Translations under genes and position numbers: made by a program | Shown: in pieces, positions 49,559 through 58,707 of the stretch | Layout of the letters: the number at the start of each line of letters is the position of its first letter | How positions within the stretch are numbered: position 1 is the first letter of the stretch | The notes under the pieces: generated by a model | What the model saw: the letters and a program-made list of their open reading frames with translations, nothing else | The model's database searches: none | Told to the model about the DNA's origin: nothing | DNA from: Planctomonas sp. JC2975 | GTDB lineage: Bacteria; Actinomycetota; Actinomycetes; Actinomycetales; Microbacteriaceae | Length of the DNA: 64,000 nt | Assembly (NCBI RefSeq): GCF_012985205.1 | Contig: NZ_JABEKS010000001.1 | Coordinates: forward strand, 1,364,001 to 1,428,000 | Reading direction: 5' to 3'

Positions 49559-50140
49559 ATGCCCTCCGACCCGAGCAGCGCGAAGCGCGCGCTCCGCGCC
49601 GACCTCCGCGAACGCCGGCAGAATCTCACCGCCACAGAGCGGGAGAGGGCCGAGACCGGCATCACGAAGAACCTGCAGACCCTGGTCGCCGAGCTGGGTG
49701 CTCGCTCGCTCTCCTGCTACCTGTCAGGTCCGGCGGAGCCCAACACACGTCCGTTCCTGAATTGGGCCTTCGCCGAGGGACTGCGGGTGCTGCTGCCGAT
49801 CAGCCGCGAGGACGGCCTCCTCGACTGGACGGTGGACGACGGCGAATCCGAGGCCCTCGGCATCCACGGATGGCCGGAGGCCGTCGGCGAGCTGCTCGGT
49901 CCGATCGCGGTCAACGACGTCGATCTCATCGTCGTTCCGGCGGCCGCCGTCGACGAATCGGGCATGCGGATGGGCTGGGGCAAGGGCTACTTCGACAAAA
50001 CCCTGGGCAGCATGGAAAAATGTCCTCCGGTGTTTGCCGTGGTCTTCGACGGCGAGGTGCTCGACGAGGTGCCTCGGGAACGACACGACGAGCCGGTGAC
50101 CGGTGCTGTGACCCCGACTCGCATCATCCGCTTCCGCTGA
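49559..50140 (+). CDS. 5-formyltetrahydrofolate cyclo-ligase family protein
   Basis: A 193-residue enzyme that converts 5-formyl-THF to methenyl-THF with ATP. The key motif GWGKGYFDKTL (ATP phosphate binding) and the RMGWG lead-in are present, plus the N-terminal KRALRADLRERRQNLT helix. Actinobacterial members sit next to galU exactly as here (Rv0992c-Rv0993). ATG 49559 is seven bases from a TAAACT -10 box, suggesting a leaderless mRNA. Confidence 0.9.
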   Translation: MPSDPSSAKRALRADLRERRQNLTATERERAETGITKNLQTLVAELGARSLSCYLSGPAEPNTRPFLNWAFAEGLRVLLPISREDGLLDWTVDDGESEALGIHGWPEAVGELLGPIAVNDVDLIVVPAAAVDESGMRMGWGKGYFDKTLGSMEKCPPVFAVVFDGEVLDEVPRERHDEPVTGAVTPTRIIRFR

Positions 50141-50200
50141 AGAGCGGATGCCGCGCCATCCGCCACCACGACGCACCCCCGATCAAGTCAGCGAGAAACA

Positions 50201-50530
50201 ATGCCCACCTATTCGTACAAGTGCTCCGCATGCGGACACGCCTTCGACATCCACCAGTCCTTCAGTGACGACGCGCTGACCGCGTGCCCCGAGTGCGGCG
50301 GACCGCTGCGCAAGGTGTTCGGATCCGTCGGCGTCACGTTCAAGGGATCCGGCTTCTACCGCACGGACTCCCGCACCGGCACGTCGTCTTCGTCGCCCGC
50401 GGTGAAGAAGGATGCAGCCAAGACGGATGCGTCGAGCTCCTCCTCGTCAGAGTCGAAGCCGGCGTCGGCCGAGAAGAAGAGCGCGCCCGCGCCGTCGACC
50501 TCGTCCGGATCCGCCAGCTCCGCCGCCTGA
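50201..50530 (+). CDS. FmdB-family zinc ribbon protein
   Basis: A 109-residue protein. The N-terminal 45 residues are the FmdB/CxxC_CXXC_SSSS domain: PTYSYKCSACGHAFDIHQSF, then CPECGGPLRKVF, giving two CxxC pairs for zinc. The rest is a Ser/Lys/Ala-rich low-complexity tail. Proposed roles are regulatory, none proven. It lies between the cyclo-ligase and mscL genes, as in other actinobacteria. Confidence 0.87.
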   Translation: MPTYSYKCSACGHAFDIHQSFSDDALTACPECGGPLRKVFGSVGVTFKGSGFYRTDSRTGTSSSSPAVKKDAAKTDASSSSSSESKPASAEKKSAPAPSTSSGSASSAA

Positions 50531-50656
50531 TCCGAGACGCTCCATCGCCGGCTGAGTCGCACTCACTGTCGGTGTGCAAGCGATTCTCGACACTCGCCGC
50601 CACTTCCGTACCATCGGAGGAGACGACACCGACGGTGACGGATTGAGGGGAACACC

Positions 50657-51130
50657 GTGATCAAAGGCTTCAGAGACTTCATCACCCGCGGCAACGTGAT
50701 CGACCTGGCTGTCGCCGTTGTCATCGGCGCAGCGTTCACGGCTGTGGTCAACGCGATCGTCAACAGCCTGATCAACCCCCTGATCAGCGCGGTTTTCAAG
50801 GCCGGCTCTCTCGACAAGGCGCTGCTCGTGCCGATCCCCGCGATCGGAGGCGGATACACGCATCTCGCGTTCGGCGCGATCATCGGGGCGCTCATCCAGT
50901 TCCTCGCCGTGGCCGTCGTCGTGTATTTCGTCTTCGTGGCGCCCATGAACCACTTCCGCAAGCTCGCGGAGGCTCGCAAGGGCATCCCCACCGAAGAGGA
51001 AGACACTCTGCCGGCCGACGTCGAGCTGCTCACGCAGATCCGCGACCTGCTCGCCGCTCAGGCCGACGCGAACCTCACGGCCCCGCGCGCCGACGGCGCG
51101 GGCCGTCACGCAGACGGCGCGACCGACTGA
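50657..51130 (+). CDS. mscL: Large-conductance mechanosensitive channel
   Basis: A 157-residue MscL, the pentameric emergency valve opened by membrane tension. The N-terminal helix IKGFRDFITRGNVIDLAVAVVIG leads into TM1 (AVVIGAAFTAVVNAIV), and TM2 is FGAIIGALIQFLAVAVVVYFVF. The cytoplasmic bundle is DVELLTQIRDLL, followed by a 20-residue tail longer than usual. GTG 50657 has AGGGGAA upstream. A short hairpin follows the stop. Confidence 0.95.
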   Translation: MIKGFRDFITRGNVIDLAVAVVIGAAFTAVVNAIVNSLINPLISAVFKAGSLDKALLVPIPAIGGGYTHLAFGAIIGALIQFLAVAVVVYFVFVAPMNHFRKLAEARKGIPTEEEDTLPADVELLTQIRDLLAAQADANLTAPRADGAGRHADGATD

Positions 51131-51152
51131 CTCGGAGCCGACTGACTCCGAG
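51131..51152 (+). terminator. Hairpin after mscL
   Basis: CTCGGAG and CTCCGAG pair over seven bases with an 8-base loop, immediately after the mscL stop. There is no T-run; strength is modest. Confidence 0.5.
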
Positions 51153-51223
51153 CCGACGCCGCCGTCCGGCGCCGGAGCGCGACCGACGTCGTCGGTGACG
51201 GCCTCCGGCTCACCGCGCCGGGC

Positions 51224-51436
51224 TCAGTGCGTCTTGCCCCAGTGCGGCGGCACGTCCTGACGAAGGCGCTCGTCGTTGCGGCCGGCACCGTCACCCCACG
51301 CGCGATCCGTGTCCTCGGATGCTCGCACAGCGGCATCCGCTCCGTGCTGCCCCTGCGGGGTCGGGTCGGCTTCCGGCGCTCCTGGCCGTTGCACCCGTCG
51401 CCCGGTTCGCCGCCCTCCGGTACCGCTTTCGCCCAC
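51224..51436 (-). CDS. Small actinobacterial hypothetical protein (70 aa)
   Basis: A 70-residue hydrophilic protein ending NDERLRQDVPPHWGKTH. The PPHW-type C-terminus preceded by an acidic/Arg helix is a familiar end of short actinobacterial proteins of unknown function. GTG 51436 lies seven bases after a TACTCT box, indicating a leaderless transcript. It follows the helicase-like gene by 50 bp on the same strand. The first 45 residues are low-complexity (Gly/Arg/Ala). Confidence 0.6.
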   Translation of the reverse strand: MGESGTGGRRTGRRVQRPGAPEADPTPQGQHGADAAVRASEDTDRAWGDGAGRNDERLRQDVPPHWGKTH

Positions 51437-51486
51437 GCCATCCAGAGTACGTGGCCGTGCCCGGCCGGACGAACGGCTGCCGGCGG

Positions 51487-54400
51487 CTACTCGTCCTTCG
51501 GCTCCGGCTCGAGCGCACCGAGCAGGCGTCCGATCCGCTGGGCCACCGCCTCCGGATTCGCGAACAGCTCGAAGCTGTGCACCCGGACGTAGTGCCAGCC
51601 CAGCCGACGCAGCACCTCGGGTCGCAGCCGGAGCGACTCGCGCAGACTGGCCATGCCGAGCACGCGATCCGTCTCGATGACGACCGCTTTGGATCCGTAC
51701 GACGCCGCGAGCGGCAGCACACCGCGGTGACCGAGTCGCACCGTCATGTCGAGGTTCTCGAGACGACGGGCCAGGTCGACGAGCAACGGCTCGGAATCGT
51801 CCGGCTCGTCCTCGACAGCACCCTCGATCTCCGCAGCCTCCTCGAGCACCTGTGCGAGCGCGACGATGCCGTGCTTCATGCGCGAGGTGTCGATGTCTTC
51901 CGGGCGGAAGCACGACACGATGTCCATCGCGCGCCGCGCCCTGGTGAGCCCGACCGCCAGCAGCCGCTCACCGCCCGGCTCGCCGAGCGGGCCGAACGAC
52001 GACAGCAGGCGTCCGTGCGGGGTGCGGCCGTATCCGATCGAGAAGATCACCCGGTCACGGCTCTGCGCCACCGACTCTTCGAGTGTGACAACGGTGAACG
52101 GCTCAGGACGATCGCCCATGACGAAGTCCGCGAGCTCCTGCCGTTTCGTCGATGCCGCGAGCACCTCGTGCTGCACCCGCACCGCGTGCTTCTGGCTCGC
52201 CGTGACGACCATCAGGGACTCGCGCGACCTGTTCAGTGCGTGCTCCATGACGAGCTCGACGACCCGCGTCACCTCGGCATCCACACTCTCGACGGTGCCG
52301 GTGTCGCCGTCGGGCATGCCGTGACCGCCGTGCACGTAGCTCAGCGTGAGGCTGGAGTGTCCGAGGAAGCTGCCGGCCCATGGCAGGGAATCGATCTGTC
52401 CGCCGTAGAACCGCCGGTTGACGAGCTCGGCGAGGTCGTCGCCGACCGAGCGGTAGCTGCGCGTAAGCGTGTAGACGGGCAGCAGGCCGGAGAGATGAGC
52501 GAGAGCGGATGCGTCGTGCCAGGCATCCACGTCGTGCGGCTCTTCTTCCACCACGCCGGGTGCCGAGGAATCCGTCACGGCGATGCGGAACGGCGACGGC
52601 GTCTGCGTCACAGGATCGCCGAACGCGACCACCTGCCGAGCACGGCGGATCGCGCCGATGTTCTCGGCGAGCGTGCACCCGCCAGCATCCACGAGCACGA
52701 CGGCGTCGAACGCCATCGACAGCGGAAGGGATGCCACGTCGTACGGAGAGGCGAGCCATACCGGTGCCAGCACCCTGGAGAGCTGCGGCGCGCGGTCGGT
52801 CAGGATGTCGGGGCTCGCGGTTCCGGCGCGGAGCATGCGGCGCAGCGCATCCGCCTGCTCGGCGTTGTCGGCCAGCGCGATCTTCCACTGCACCGCGAGC
52901 TGCGCTGAGAGGAGCTGGCCGGTGGCTGAGGCATGCGCCTGGTCGACGAGACGGAAGTCGGCCTCGAGGCGGTCCAGCACTCTGGTGTTCGCGCCGAGCA
53001 GCGCGCGGTCGTCTGCGAGCAGTGTCTCGAGCACGGACTGCCACCACGCCAGTTCCAGCTCGGCGGCGACGTTCTCGCTCGTGACGTGACGGGCCGAGAG
53101 GTCGGAGAGCAGCGGATCGAGGCGCAGCTCGCGCAGCCGGGACAACTGAGAGGTGCGCTCCTGGAGGTTGACCAGCACCTCGGACTCCATCGCGAGTCCG
53201 CCGAGCATGTTCGTCAGCTCGCTCAGCGGCAGAACGAGGAGGGAATCCGGACGACGAGTGCGGCCGAGCGGCTCGTCCAGGCTCATCAGGTCTTCCGCGA
53301 CCTTCTGGTACGCCACCTGCACGTCGGCGACCCCGAGCGGCACGCTGGGCGGTGCGCCGGCATCCGCGAACCTGTTCCACAGCTTGCGCTGCTGCTGGAT
53401 GCGCCGCAGCGACTCGTTCAGGTCGGCGACGTGTCCGCCGGGTCGAACGTATTCGAGGGCGAGCTTGCGCAGCCTGCGGCGGGTGGCTCCCGACATCCCC
53501 GGTGCATCGCGACGCGTCGACGTGGCTGCGATCAGCTCGTCGAGCGGACGGTCGAACACGGAGGGCACGAAGCGGTCGAGCGTCTCGCGCAGGTCGGCGA
53601 GCAGCCGCAGGTAGATGCCCAGCTCGGCGATGTTCTCGAACGGACGGAGCCGGGTGCCCTCGATGAGCGTGGTGGAGCGGTCGATGAGCCGCGGCACCTC
53701 GATGGTGCTGAGCTTCTTCGCCAGGGTGTGCGCGTTCGTCGCCTCGGCCGTGGTGTGGAAGCCTGCCCCGTACCACGGCGAGTCGTCCGGGCCGTAGCGG
53801 AACTCGCCCAGCGTCGCTGCCCGACGCAGGATTCCGGCCGCTTCGCTCCGGTCGACCGCCAGAGCCTCGATCGTCTCGCGGTCGAGACGGGCGTGGGTGC
53901 GCGGCGGCGACTGCAGCAGCGCAAGCCGCGCCAGCTCGCCGAGCGCGTCGAGCACGCTGACCCCGAACTGCGGATGCGGCGCCGTGAGCGCACCGCGATA
54001 GTCCAGCAGCACGCGGCGCAGCCGAACGAGCGCATCGTCGACCTCGTCGACGCCCGGCTTCTCGGTCTTCTCGTTGCGGGTGATGGAACGGATCAGGTCG
54101 CGGCGGATGGTGCGGGTGGCGACCGCAGCGCCGCCAAGGCCGACCTGGTCGAGCCGGTGGGCGATGGCATCCAGGCTGGAACGACGCGGACCGACGACGA
54201 GCACGCGGCGATTGCGCGAGACGAGCGCACCGATCGCGTTCACGACGGTTTGCGTCGCGCCCGTTCCCGGCAGCGTCTTGACGACGATGGAATTGCCGTT
54301 CGCCACCTGGGCGACGACGCTCTCCTGCTCCGGATCCGAATCGAGAAGCAGCGTGTCGATCGACGGCGGGCGGTTGTCCTGCGGCACGATCTCGGCCGGC

Positions 54401-55203
54401 GAGAAGGCGCTCTCCACCCGCTCCCGCGCAGTGGGGTTGCCGGCGAGCGCCAGCAGCACGTCGTGGTCGAACTCGCCGAGATCGTCGGACATGGATCGTG
54501 CGACATCCGCGAACGACGAGACGACCAGTCGTGGCTGCACGGTGAAGTACTCGAGGTGGCTGGTCAGCCCGCGCAGGCGATCGATGACGGGCTGCGGCTT
54601 GAACACGCCATTCGTCTCGGCCAGGGCGACGAACGCCTCGGCATCCAGCCGGATGCGGAACTGCTCGTGCAGCGCTCTCGACAACTCGGGGTTGAGGAAC
54701 GTCTTGCCGCGCAGCTTCAGTTCGAAGTCGCGGCCGTAACGGCGGATGGCCACCGGGCGCAGCAGCACCGGTGCGCTGTACTCGTCGGCGCCGTTGCGCC
54801 AGTGCGCCAGCCCGATACCGAGGTGCACAGCGTCGATCCCGCGAACGGCCCGCAGCTCGATGCCCTTCGCCGTGATCGCACCAGCCGCGCCCTTCGCGGT
54901 GCGCAGCGCCAGGTCGTCGCGGATCAGGCTCGACAACAGGGTGCGATCGCCCGTGATGAACTGCGGCAGCCCGCCCGGATGCGTCGCGCTCAGCTCGATG
55001 CGCGTGCGTGGCGTGTCCACGAAATGCAGGAGCGGGGACCGGCCGCCGACCGCCGCGACCTCGTCGCGCCACTGCATCCACGTCGGCTCCGCGATGTTGC
55101 CCGCCGCCACGCGCGGGTCCCCTAGAGTCACGGTCTCAGGACCCGTCGCAGTGCGCGGGTCGAGGGAGACGTCTTCCAACGCCTCCAGCGACGTGAAGTC
55201 CAC
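51487..55203 (-). CDS. Giant SF1 helicase-like protein lacking ATPase residues
   Basis: A 1238-residue protein of the AAA_11/AAA_12 (SF1) helicase-like family with a DUF4011-like N-terminal region and a C-terminal nuclease-like module. In the helicase core the Walker A segment reads LPGTGATQT: the lysine is Ala316. Walker B reads VVLVDAGG, with no Glu after Asp839. Later motifs are kept better: VVAFGDPVTQTPSPF (motif III-like), LTRSYRS and VGLTRARRAMD (motif VI). The last 75 residues (AVVIETDRVLG, then RLGWHYVRVHSFELF) resemble VSR/DUF559-type endonuclease cores. ATP hydrolysis seems unlikely as written. GTG 55203 follows GAGG. Confidence 0.8.
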   Translation of the reverse strand: MDFTSLEALEDVSLDPRTATGPETVTLGDPRVAAGNIAEPTWMQWRDEVAAVGGRSPLLHFVDTPRTRIELSATHPGGLPQFITGDRTLLSSLIRDDLALRTAKGAAGAITAKGIELRAVRGIDAVHLGIGLAHWRNGADEYSAPVLLRPVAIRRYGRDFELKLRGKTFLNPELSRALHEQFRIRLDAEAFVALAETNGVFKPQPVIDRLRGLTSHLEYFTVQPRLVVSSFADVARSMSDDLGEFDHDVLLALAGNPTARERVESAFSPAEIVPQDNRPPSIDTLLLDSDPEQESVVAQVANGNSIVVKTLPGTGATQTVVNAIGALVSRNRRVLVVGPRRSSLDAIAHRLDQVGLGGAAVATRTIRRDLIRSITRNEKTEKPGVDEVDDALVRLRRVLLDYRGALTAPHPQFGVSVLDALGELARLALLQSPPRTHARLDRETIEALAVDRSEAAGILRRAATLGEFRYGPDDSPWYGAGFHTTAEATNAHTLAKKLSTIEVPRLIDRSTTLIEGTRLRPFENIAELGIYLRLLADLRETLDRFVPSVFDRPLDELIAATSTRRDAPGMSGATRRRLRKLALEYVRPGGHVADLNESLRRIQQQRKLWNRFADAGAPPSVPLGVADVQVAYQKVAEDLMSLDEPLGRTRRPDSLLVLPLSELTNMLGGLAMESEVLVNLQERTSQLSRLRELRLDPLLSDLSARHVTSENVAAELELAWWQSVLETLLADDRALLGANTRVLDRLEADFRLVDQAHASATGQLLSAQLAVQWKIALADNAEQADALRRMLRAGTASPDILTDRAPQLSRVLAPVWLASPYDVASLPLSMAFDAVVLVDAGGCTLAENIGAIRRARQVVAFGDPVTQTPSPFRIAVTDSSAPGVVEEEPHDVDAWHDASALAHLSGLLPVYTLTRSYRSVGDDLAELVNRRFYGGQIDSLPWAGSFLGHSSLTLSYVHGGHGMPDGDTGTVESVDAEVTRVVELVMEHALNRSRESLMVVTASQKHAVRVQHEVLAASTKRQELADFVMGDRPEPFTVVTLEESVAQSRDRVIFSIGYGRTPHGRLLSSFGPLGEPGGERLLAVGLTRARRAMDIVSCFRPEDIDTSRMKHGIVALAQVLEEAAEIEGAVEDEPDDSEPLLVDLARRLENLDMTVRLGHRGVLPLAASYGSKAVVIETDRVLGMASLRESLRLRPEVLRRLGWHYVRVHSFELFANPEAVAQRIGRLLGALEPEPKDE

Positions 55204-55452
55204 GTCGTGCCTCTTTTCGGGTCTCCGCACACCGGAAACCTTATGCGGAACAAGGCCGTATGCCGATGAGGCAAGGCCGTTTCGACGGCATCCGGGGGCA
55301 TCGCGCCACCCTATGCCTCGCAGCGGTCGCGGCGTAGGCTGACGGGCGACGATGGAACAGGGCGGGCTGTGGCATCCGCGAGACGCTTCGGTTCCGCGCC
55401 ATCACGGCGAGGCTGACCGCCGTCGCCAGGCACCGTGCAGTGGGGAGCATCG

Positions 55453-55707
55453 ATGAGCAAGCGCGACGAGATCGTGGAACTCGCAAGCAACGACCCGATC
55501 ACGACATTGAGCGGATGGGGTGTCCGCAGCGAGCACGCCTATCTTGCGGCGTTCGTCTCGCTCGGACTCGTCTTCCTCATCTGGCTCGTCTCGCGTGCCA
55601 AGAAGGACGACCGATCGAGGTCGGAGCACTGGGGGCTCTTCCTCGGCGAGTGGGTGGCGTCGCTGCTTGCGCTCGGCGTCGCTCTGAAGCTCGAAGAGAA
55701 GGACTGA
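55453..55707 (+). CDS. Small membrane protein (84 aa)
   Basis: An 84-residue protein with two membrane segments: AYLAAFVSLGLVFLIWLVS around 29-47 and WGLFLGEWVASLLALGVAL around 60-78, separated by a basic loop (RAKKDDRSRSEH). ATG 55453 follows TGGGGAG. It is convergent with hutI, the stops being 14 bp apart. The family is not recognised. Confidence 0.7.
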   Translation: MSKRDEIVELASNDPITTLSGWGVRSEHAYLAAFVSLGLVFLIWLVSRAKKDDRSRSEHWGLFLGEWVASLLALGVALKLEEKD

Positions 55708-55720
55708 GCGGCACAGCTGC

Positions 55721-56932
55721 TCAGTCGACGCGGAGTTCCACTCCGTGCTTCCACACACGGCGGACCAGCGGAACGCCGGGACGGTAGGCGAGATAGACGT
55801 GGCTCGGGGCGTCGAGCAGGACCAGATCCGCGCTCGCGCCGGGTGAGAGTCGTCCCACGTCGTCGCGTCGCAGTGCGCGCGCCCCGCCGGCGGTCGCCGC
55901 CCAGAGCGCCTCGTCTGGTGTCATCCCGAGTTCCCGCACGGCCAGAGCGATGACGAACGGCATCGACGAGGTGAAGCACGAGCCGGGGTTGCAGTCGCTG
56001 GCGAGCGCGATGGTGACGCCGGCGGAGAGAAGGGCACGGGCATCCGGATAGGGATGTCTCGTGCTGAACTCGACCCCCGGCAGCAACGTGCACACCGTGT
56101 TCGATGCGGCGAGCGCGGCGACGTCGTCCGCCGAGAGGTAGGTGGCGTGATCGACGCTGGCGGCGTCGAGTCCGACGGCGACCCTGACGCCCTCGCCCTC
56201 GCCGAGCTGTCCGGCGTGGATGCGCACCCCGAGCCCGCGGTCGCGTCCCGCGGTCAGGATGCGCTCCGCCTCCTCCGCGGTGAACGCACCCTCGTCGCAG
56301 AAGACGTCGATCCAGCGCGCATGCGGTGCGCAGGCGTGGAGCATGGGACCGGTCACGAGGTCGACGTATCCGCTGCGGTCGTCCGCGTACTCGGATGGCA
56401 CGACGTGCGCGCCGAGGAACGTCACCTCATCGGTCACCTCGCGTGCCAGACGGGCGAGACGTTCCTCGTTGTCGACGTCGAGCCCGTATCCCGTCTTCAC
56501 CTCGAAGCTCGTCGTTCCTTGCGAGGCGAGCTCGCGTTCGAAGTGCTGCAGCGTCGCCCGAAGCTGTTCGTCACTGGCGGCACGGGTGGCGGCGACCGTG
56601 CTGCGGATCCCGCCCGCCGCATACCGCTCCCCCGCCATGCGCGCCACGAACTCGGCGGAGCGGTCTCCCGCGAAGGCGAGGTGGGTGTGACTGTCGACGA
56701 AGCCCGGGATGACGGCGCGACCGCCGGCATCCACGCGTTCCACGTCACCCTGCAGGAGCCGGGCTACCTGCGGTGCTGCGTCGGCCTGCCGGCCGGCCCA
56801 GACCACCTGACCGTCGCGGGCGATGAGGGCGGCGTCCTCGACGGCGCCCAGGGGATCGTCCGCTCGCGCGCCGCTCGTGTGCTGATCGTTAGTCACGAGC
56901 AGCCCGATGCCGTGCAGGAAGAGCGTGCTCAC
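55721..56932 (-). CDS. hutI: Imidazolonepropionase
   Basis: A 403-residue amidohydrolase performing the third step of histidine degradation, opening imidazolone propionate to formiminoglutamate. Metal ligands are in [19 protein letters not shown], the substrate Arg and Tyr region in [12 protein letters not shown], with [28 protein letters not shown] and [18 protein letters not shown] later. Its start overlaps the hutU stop by four bases (ATGA). It is the last gene of the hutH-hutU-hutI operon. Confidence 0.95.
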   Translation of the reverse strand: MSTLFLHGIGLLVTNDQHTSGARADDPLGAVEDAALIARDGQVVWAGRQADAAPQVARLLQGDVERVDAGGRAVIPGFVDSHTHLAFAGDRSAEFVARMAGERYAAGGIRSTVAATRAASDEQLRATLQHFERELASQGTTSFEVKTGYGLDVDNEERLARLAREVTDEVTFLGAHVVPSEYADDRSGYVDLVTGPMLHACAPHARWIDVFCDEGAFTAEEAERILTAGRDRGLGVRIHAGQLGEGEGVRVAVGLDAASVDHATYLSADDVAALAASNTVCTLLPGVEFSTRHPYPDARALLSAGVTIALASDCNPGSCFTSSMPFVIALAVRELGMTPDEALWAATAGGARALRRDDVGRLSPGASADLVLLDAPSHVYLAYRPGVPLVRRVWKHGVELRVD

Positions 56933-58584
56933 CCTTCAAGCATGGGGATGCGCAGGCCGCGTTCGCGTGCAACCTCCGCGGCGCGTTCGTATCCCGCGTC
57001 GACGTGACGCATCACGCCGGTGCCCGGATCGTTCGTCAGAACGCGCTCGATCTTCTGCGCCGCGAGGTCCGTGCCGTCGGCGACGATCACCTGTCCGGCG
57101 TGGATGGAGCGTCCGATCCCCACCCCACCGCCGTGGTGGATCGACACCCACGTGGCACCCGACGCCGTGTTCAGAAGCGCGTTGAGCAGGGGCCAGTCTG
57201 CGATGGCATCCGAGCCGTCCTTCATGCCCTCCGTCTCACGGTACGGCGAGGCGACGGACCCGGAGTCGAGGTGGTCGCGGCCGATCACCACGGGCGCGGA
57301 GAGCTCACCCGATGCCACGAGCTCGTTGAACCGCAGGCCCGCGAGGTGCCGCTCCTTGTAGCCCAGCCAGCAGATGCGGGCCGGCAATCCCTCGAAGTGC
57401 ACCCGCTCGCCCGCCTTGGTGATCCAGCGGCGCAGCTTCGCGTCGTCGGGGAACAGCTCGAGGATGGCGCGGTCGGTGACTGCGATGTCGTTCGGATCGC
57501 CAGACAGCGCCGCCCAGCGGAACGGGCCCTTGCCCTCCTCGAAGAGCGGACGGATGTGCGCCGGCACGAATCCCGGGAAAGCGAACGCCCGCTCGTACCC
57601 GCCGAGCTGCGCCTCGGCCCTGATCGAGTTGCCGTAGTCGAAGACCTCGGCGCCGGCATCCAGGAAGCCCACCATCGCCTCGACCTGTTTGGCCATGGAG
57701 GCACGCGCCTTCGCCGTGAAGCCTTCCGGATCCGCCTGCGCGGCCGTGTGCCACTCCTCGACGGAGACGCCCTCCGGCAGGTAGCTGAGCGGATCGTGGG
57801 CGCTCGTCTGGTCGGTCACGATGTCGATCGGCACGCCGCGACGCAACAGCTCCGGGAAGACCGTGGCGGCGTTGCCGACGAGTCCGACCGAGAGCGCCCG
57901 CCGCTCGTCCTTGGCTGCCAGAACACGGGCGACGGCGTCGTCGAGGTCGTCGGTCAGCTCATCCAGATAACCGTGGTCGACGCGTCGCTGCAGACGCGCC
58001 CGATCGACGTCGACGATGAGCACCGCGCCCTCGTTCATGGTGACGGCGAGCGGCTGAGCGCCGCCCATGCCGCCGCATCCGCCCGTGAGCGTCAGCGTGC
58101 CGGCCAGAGTGCCGCCGAACCTCTTGTCTGCGGCCGCAGCGAACGTCTCGTACGTGCCCTGCAGGATGCCCTGGCTGCCGATGTAGATCCACGAACCGGC
58201 GGTCATCTGGCCGTACATGGTGAGACCGGCCGCCTCCAGGCGGCGGAACTCGGGCCACGTCGCCCAGTCGGGCACGAGGTTGGAGTTGGCGATCAGCACG
58301 CGCGGCGCCCACTCGTGCGTGCGGAAGACGCCGACCGGCTTGCCGGACTGCACGAGGAGTGTCTCGTCGGCATCCAGGGTCGTCAGCGTGCGCACGATGG
58401 CGTCGAACGCTTCCCAGCTCCTGGCTGCGCGGCCGGTGCCTCCGTAGACGACGAGATCCTCCGGCCGCTCCGCCACCTCGGGATCCAGGTTGTTCATGAG
58501 CATGCGCAGCGGCGCCTCGGTCTGCCACGACTTGGCACGCAGCGTGGTGCCGCGAGGAGCGTGGATCGGCAGGCGATCGTTCAT
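56929..58584 (-). CDS. hutU: Urocanate hydratase
   Basis: A 551-residue NAD-dependent urocanase, converting urocanate to imidazolone propionate. The NAD/substrate motifs are [39 protein letters not shown] and [20 protein letters not shown]. Length is normal. ATG 58584 has a GGAAGAGACC leader. It follows hutH after a 123-bp spacer that contains a large hairpin, and it is translationally coupled to hutI. Confidence 0.96.
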   Translation of the reverse strand: MNDRLPIHAPRGTTLRAKSWQTEAPLRMLMNNLDPEVAERPEDLVVYGGTGRAARSWEAFDAIVRTLTTLDADETLLVQSGKPVGVFRTHEWAPRVLIANSNLVPDWATWPEFRRLEAAGLTMYGQMTAGSWIYIGSQGILQGTYETFAAAADKRFGGTLAGTLTLTGGCGGMGGAQPLAVTMNEGAVLIVDVDRARLQRRVDHGYLDELTDDLDDAVARVLAAKDERRALSVGLVGNAATVFPELLRRGVPIDIVTDQTSAHDPLSYLPEGVSVEEWHTAAQADPEGFTAKARASMAKQVEAMVGFLDAGAEVFDYGNSIRAEAQLGGYERAFAFPGFVPAHIRPLFEEGKGPFRWAALSGDPNDIAVTDRAILELFPDDAKLRRWITKAGERVHFEGLPARICWLGYKERHLAGLRFNELVASGELSAPVVIGRDHLDSGSVASPYRETEGMKDGSDAIADWPLLNALLNTASGATWVSIHHGGGVGIGRSIHAGQVIVADGTDLAAQKIERVLTNDPGTGVMRHVDAGYERAAEVARERGLRIPMLEG

Positions 58585-58609
58585 GGTCTCTTCCTTTCGG
58601 GGCGGGCGG

Positions 58610-58686
58610 CGAAAACAGCAGGTGTCGCCGAGAACAGCTGAAATCCGGCTGTTCTCACGCCGTATCGTCGGTTTCTGCTGTTTTCG
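58610..58686. repeat. Large hairpin between hutH and hutU
   Basis: The outer arms CGAAAACAGCAG/CTGCTGTTTTCG (12 bp) and inner arms GAGAACAGC/GCTGTTCTC (9 bp) are perfect, with an asymmetric internal loop between. It lies within the operon, 25-100 bp before the hutU start, so it may set the ratio of hutH to hutU mRNA or be a REP-like palindrome. Confidence 0.75.
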
Positions 58687-58707
58687 TGGCGGAGCATCAG
58701 CGGAGGG

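Noticed and set aside
52933-55125. A 730-residue plus-strand open frame
   Set aside because: Antisense shadow of the helicase-like gene, with low-complexity Arg/Glu/Val composition.
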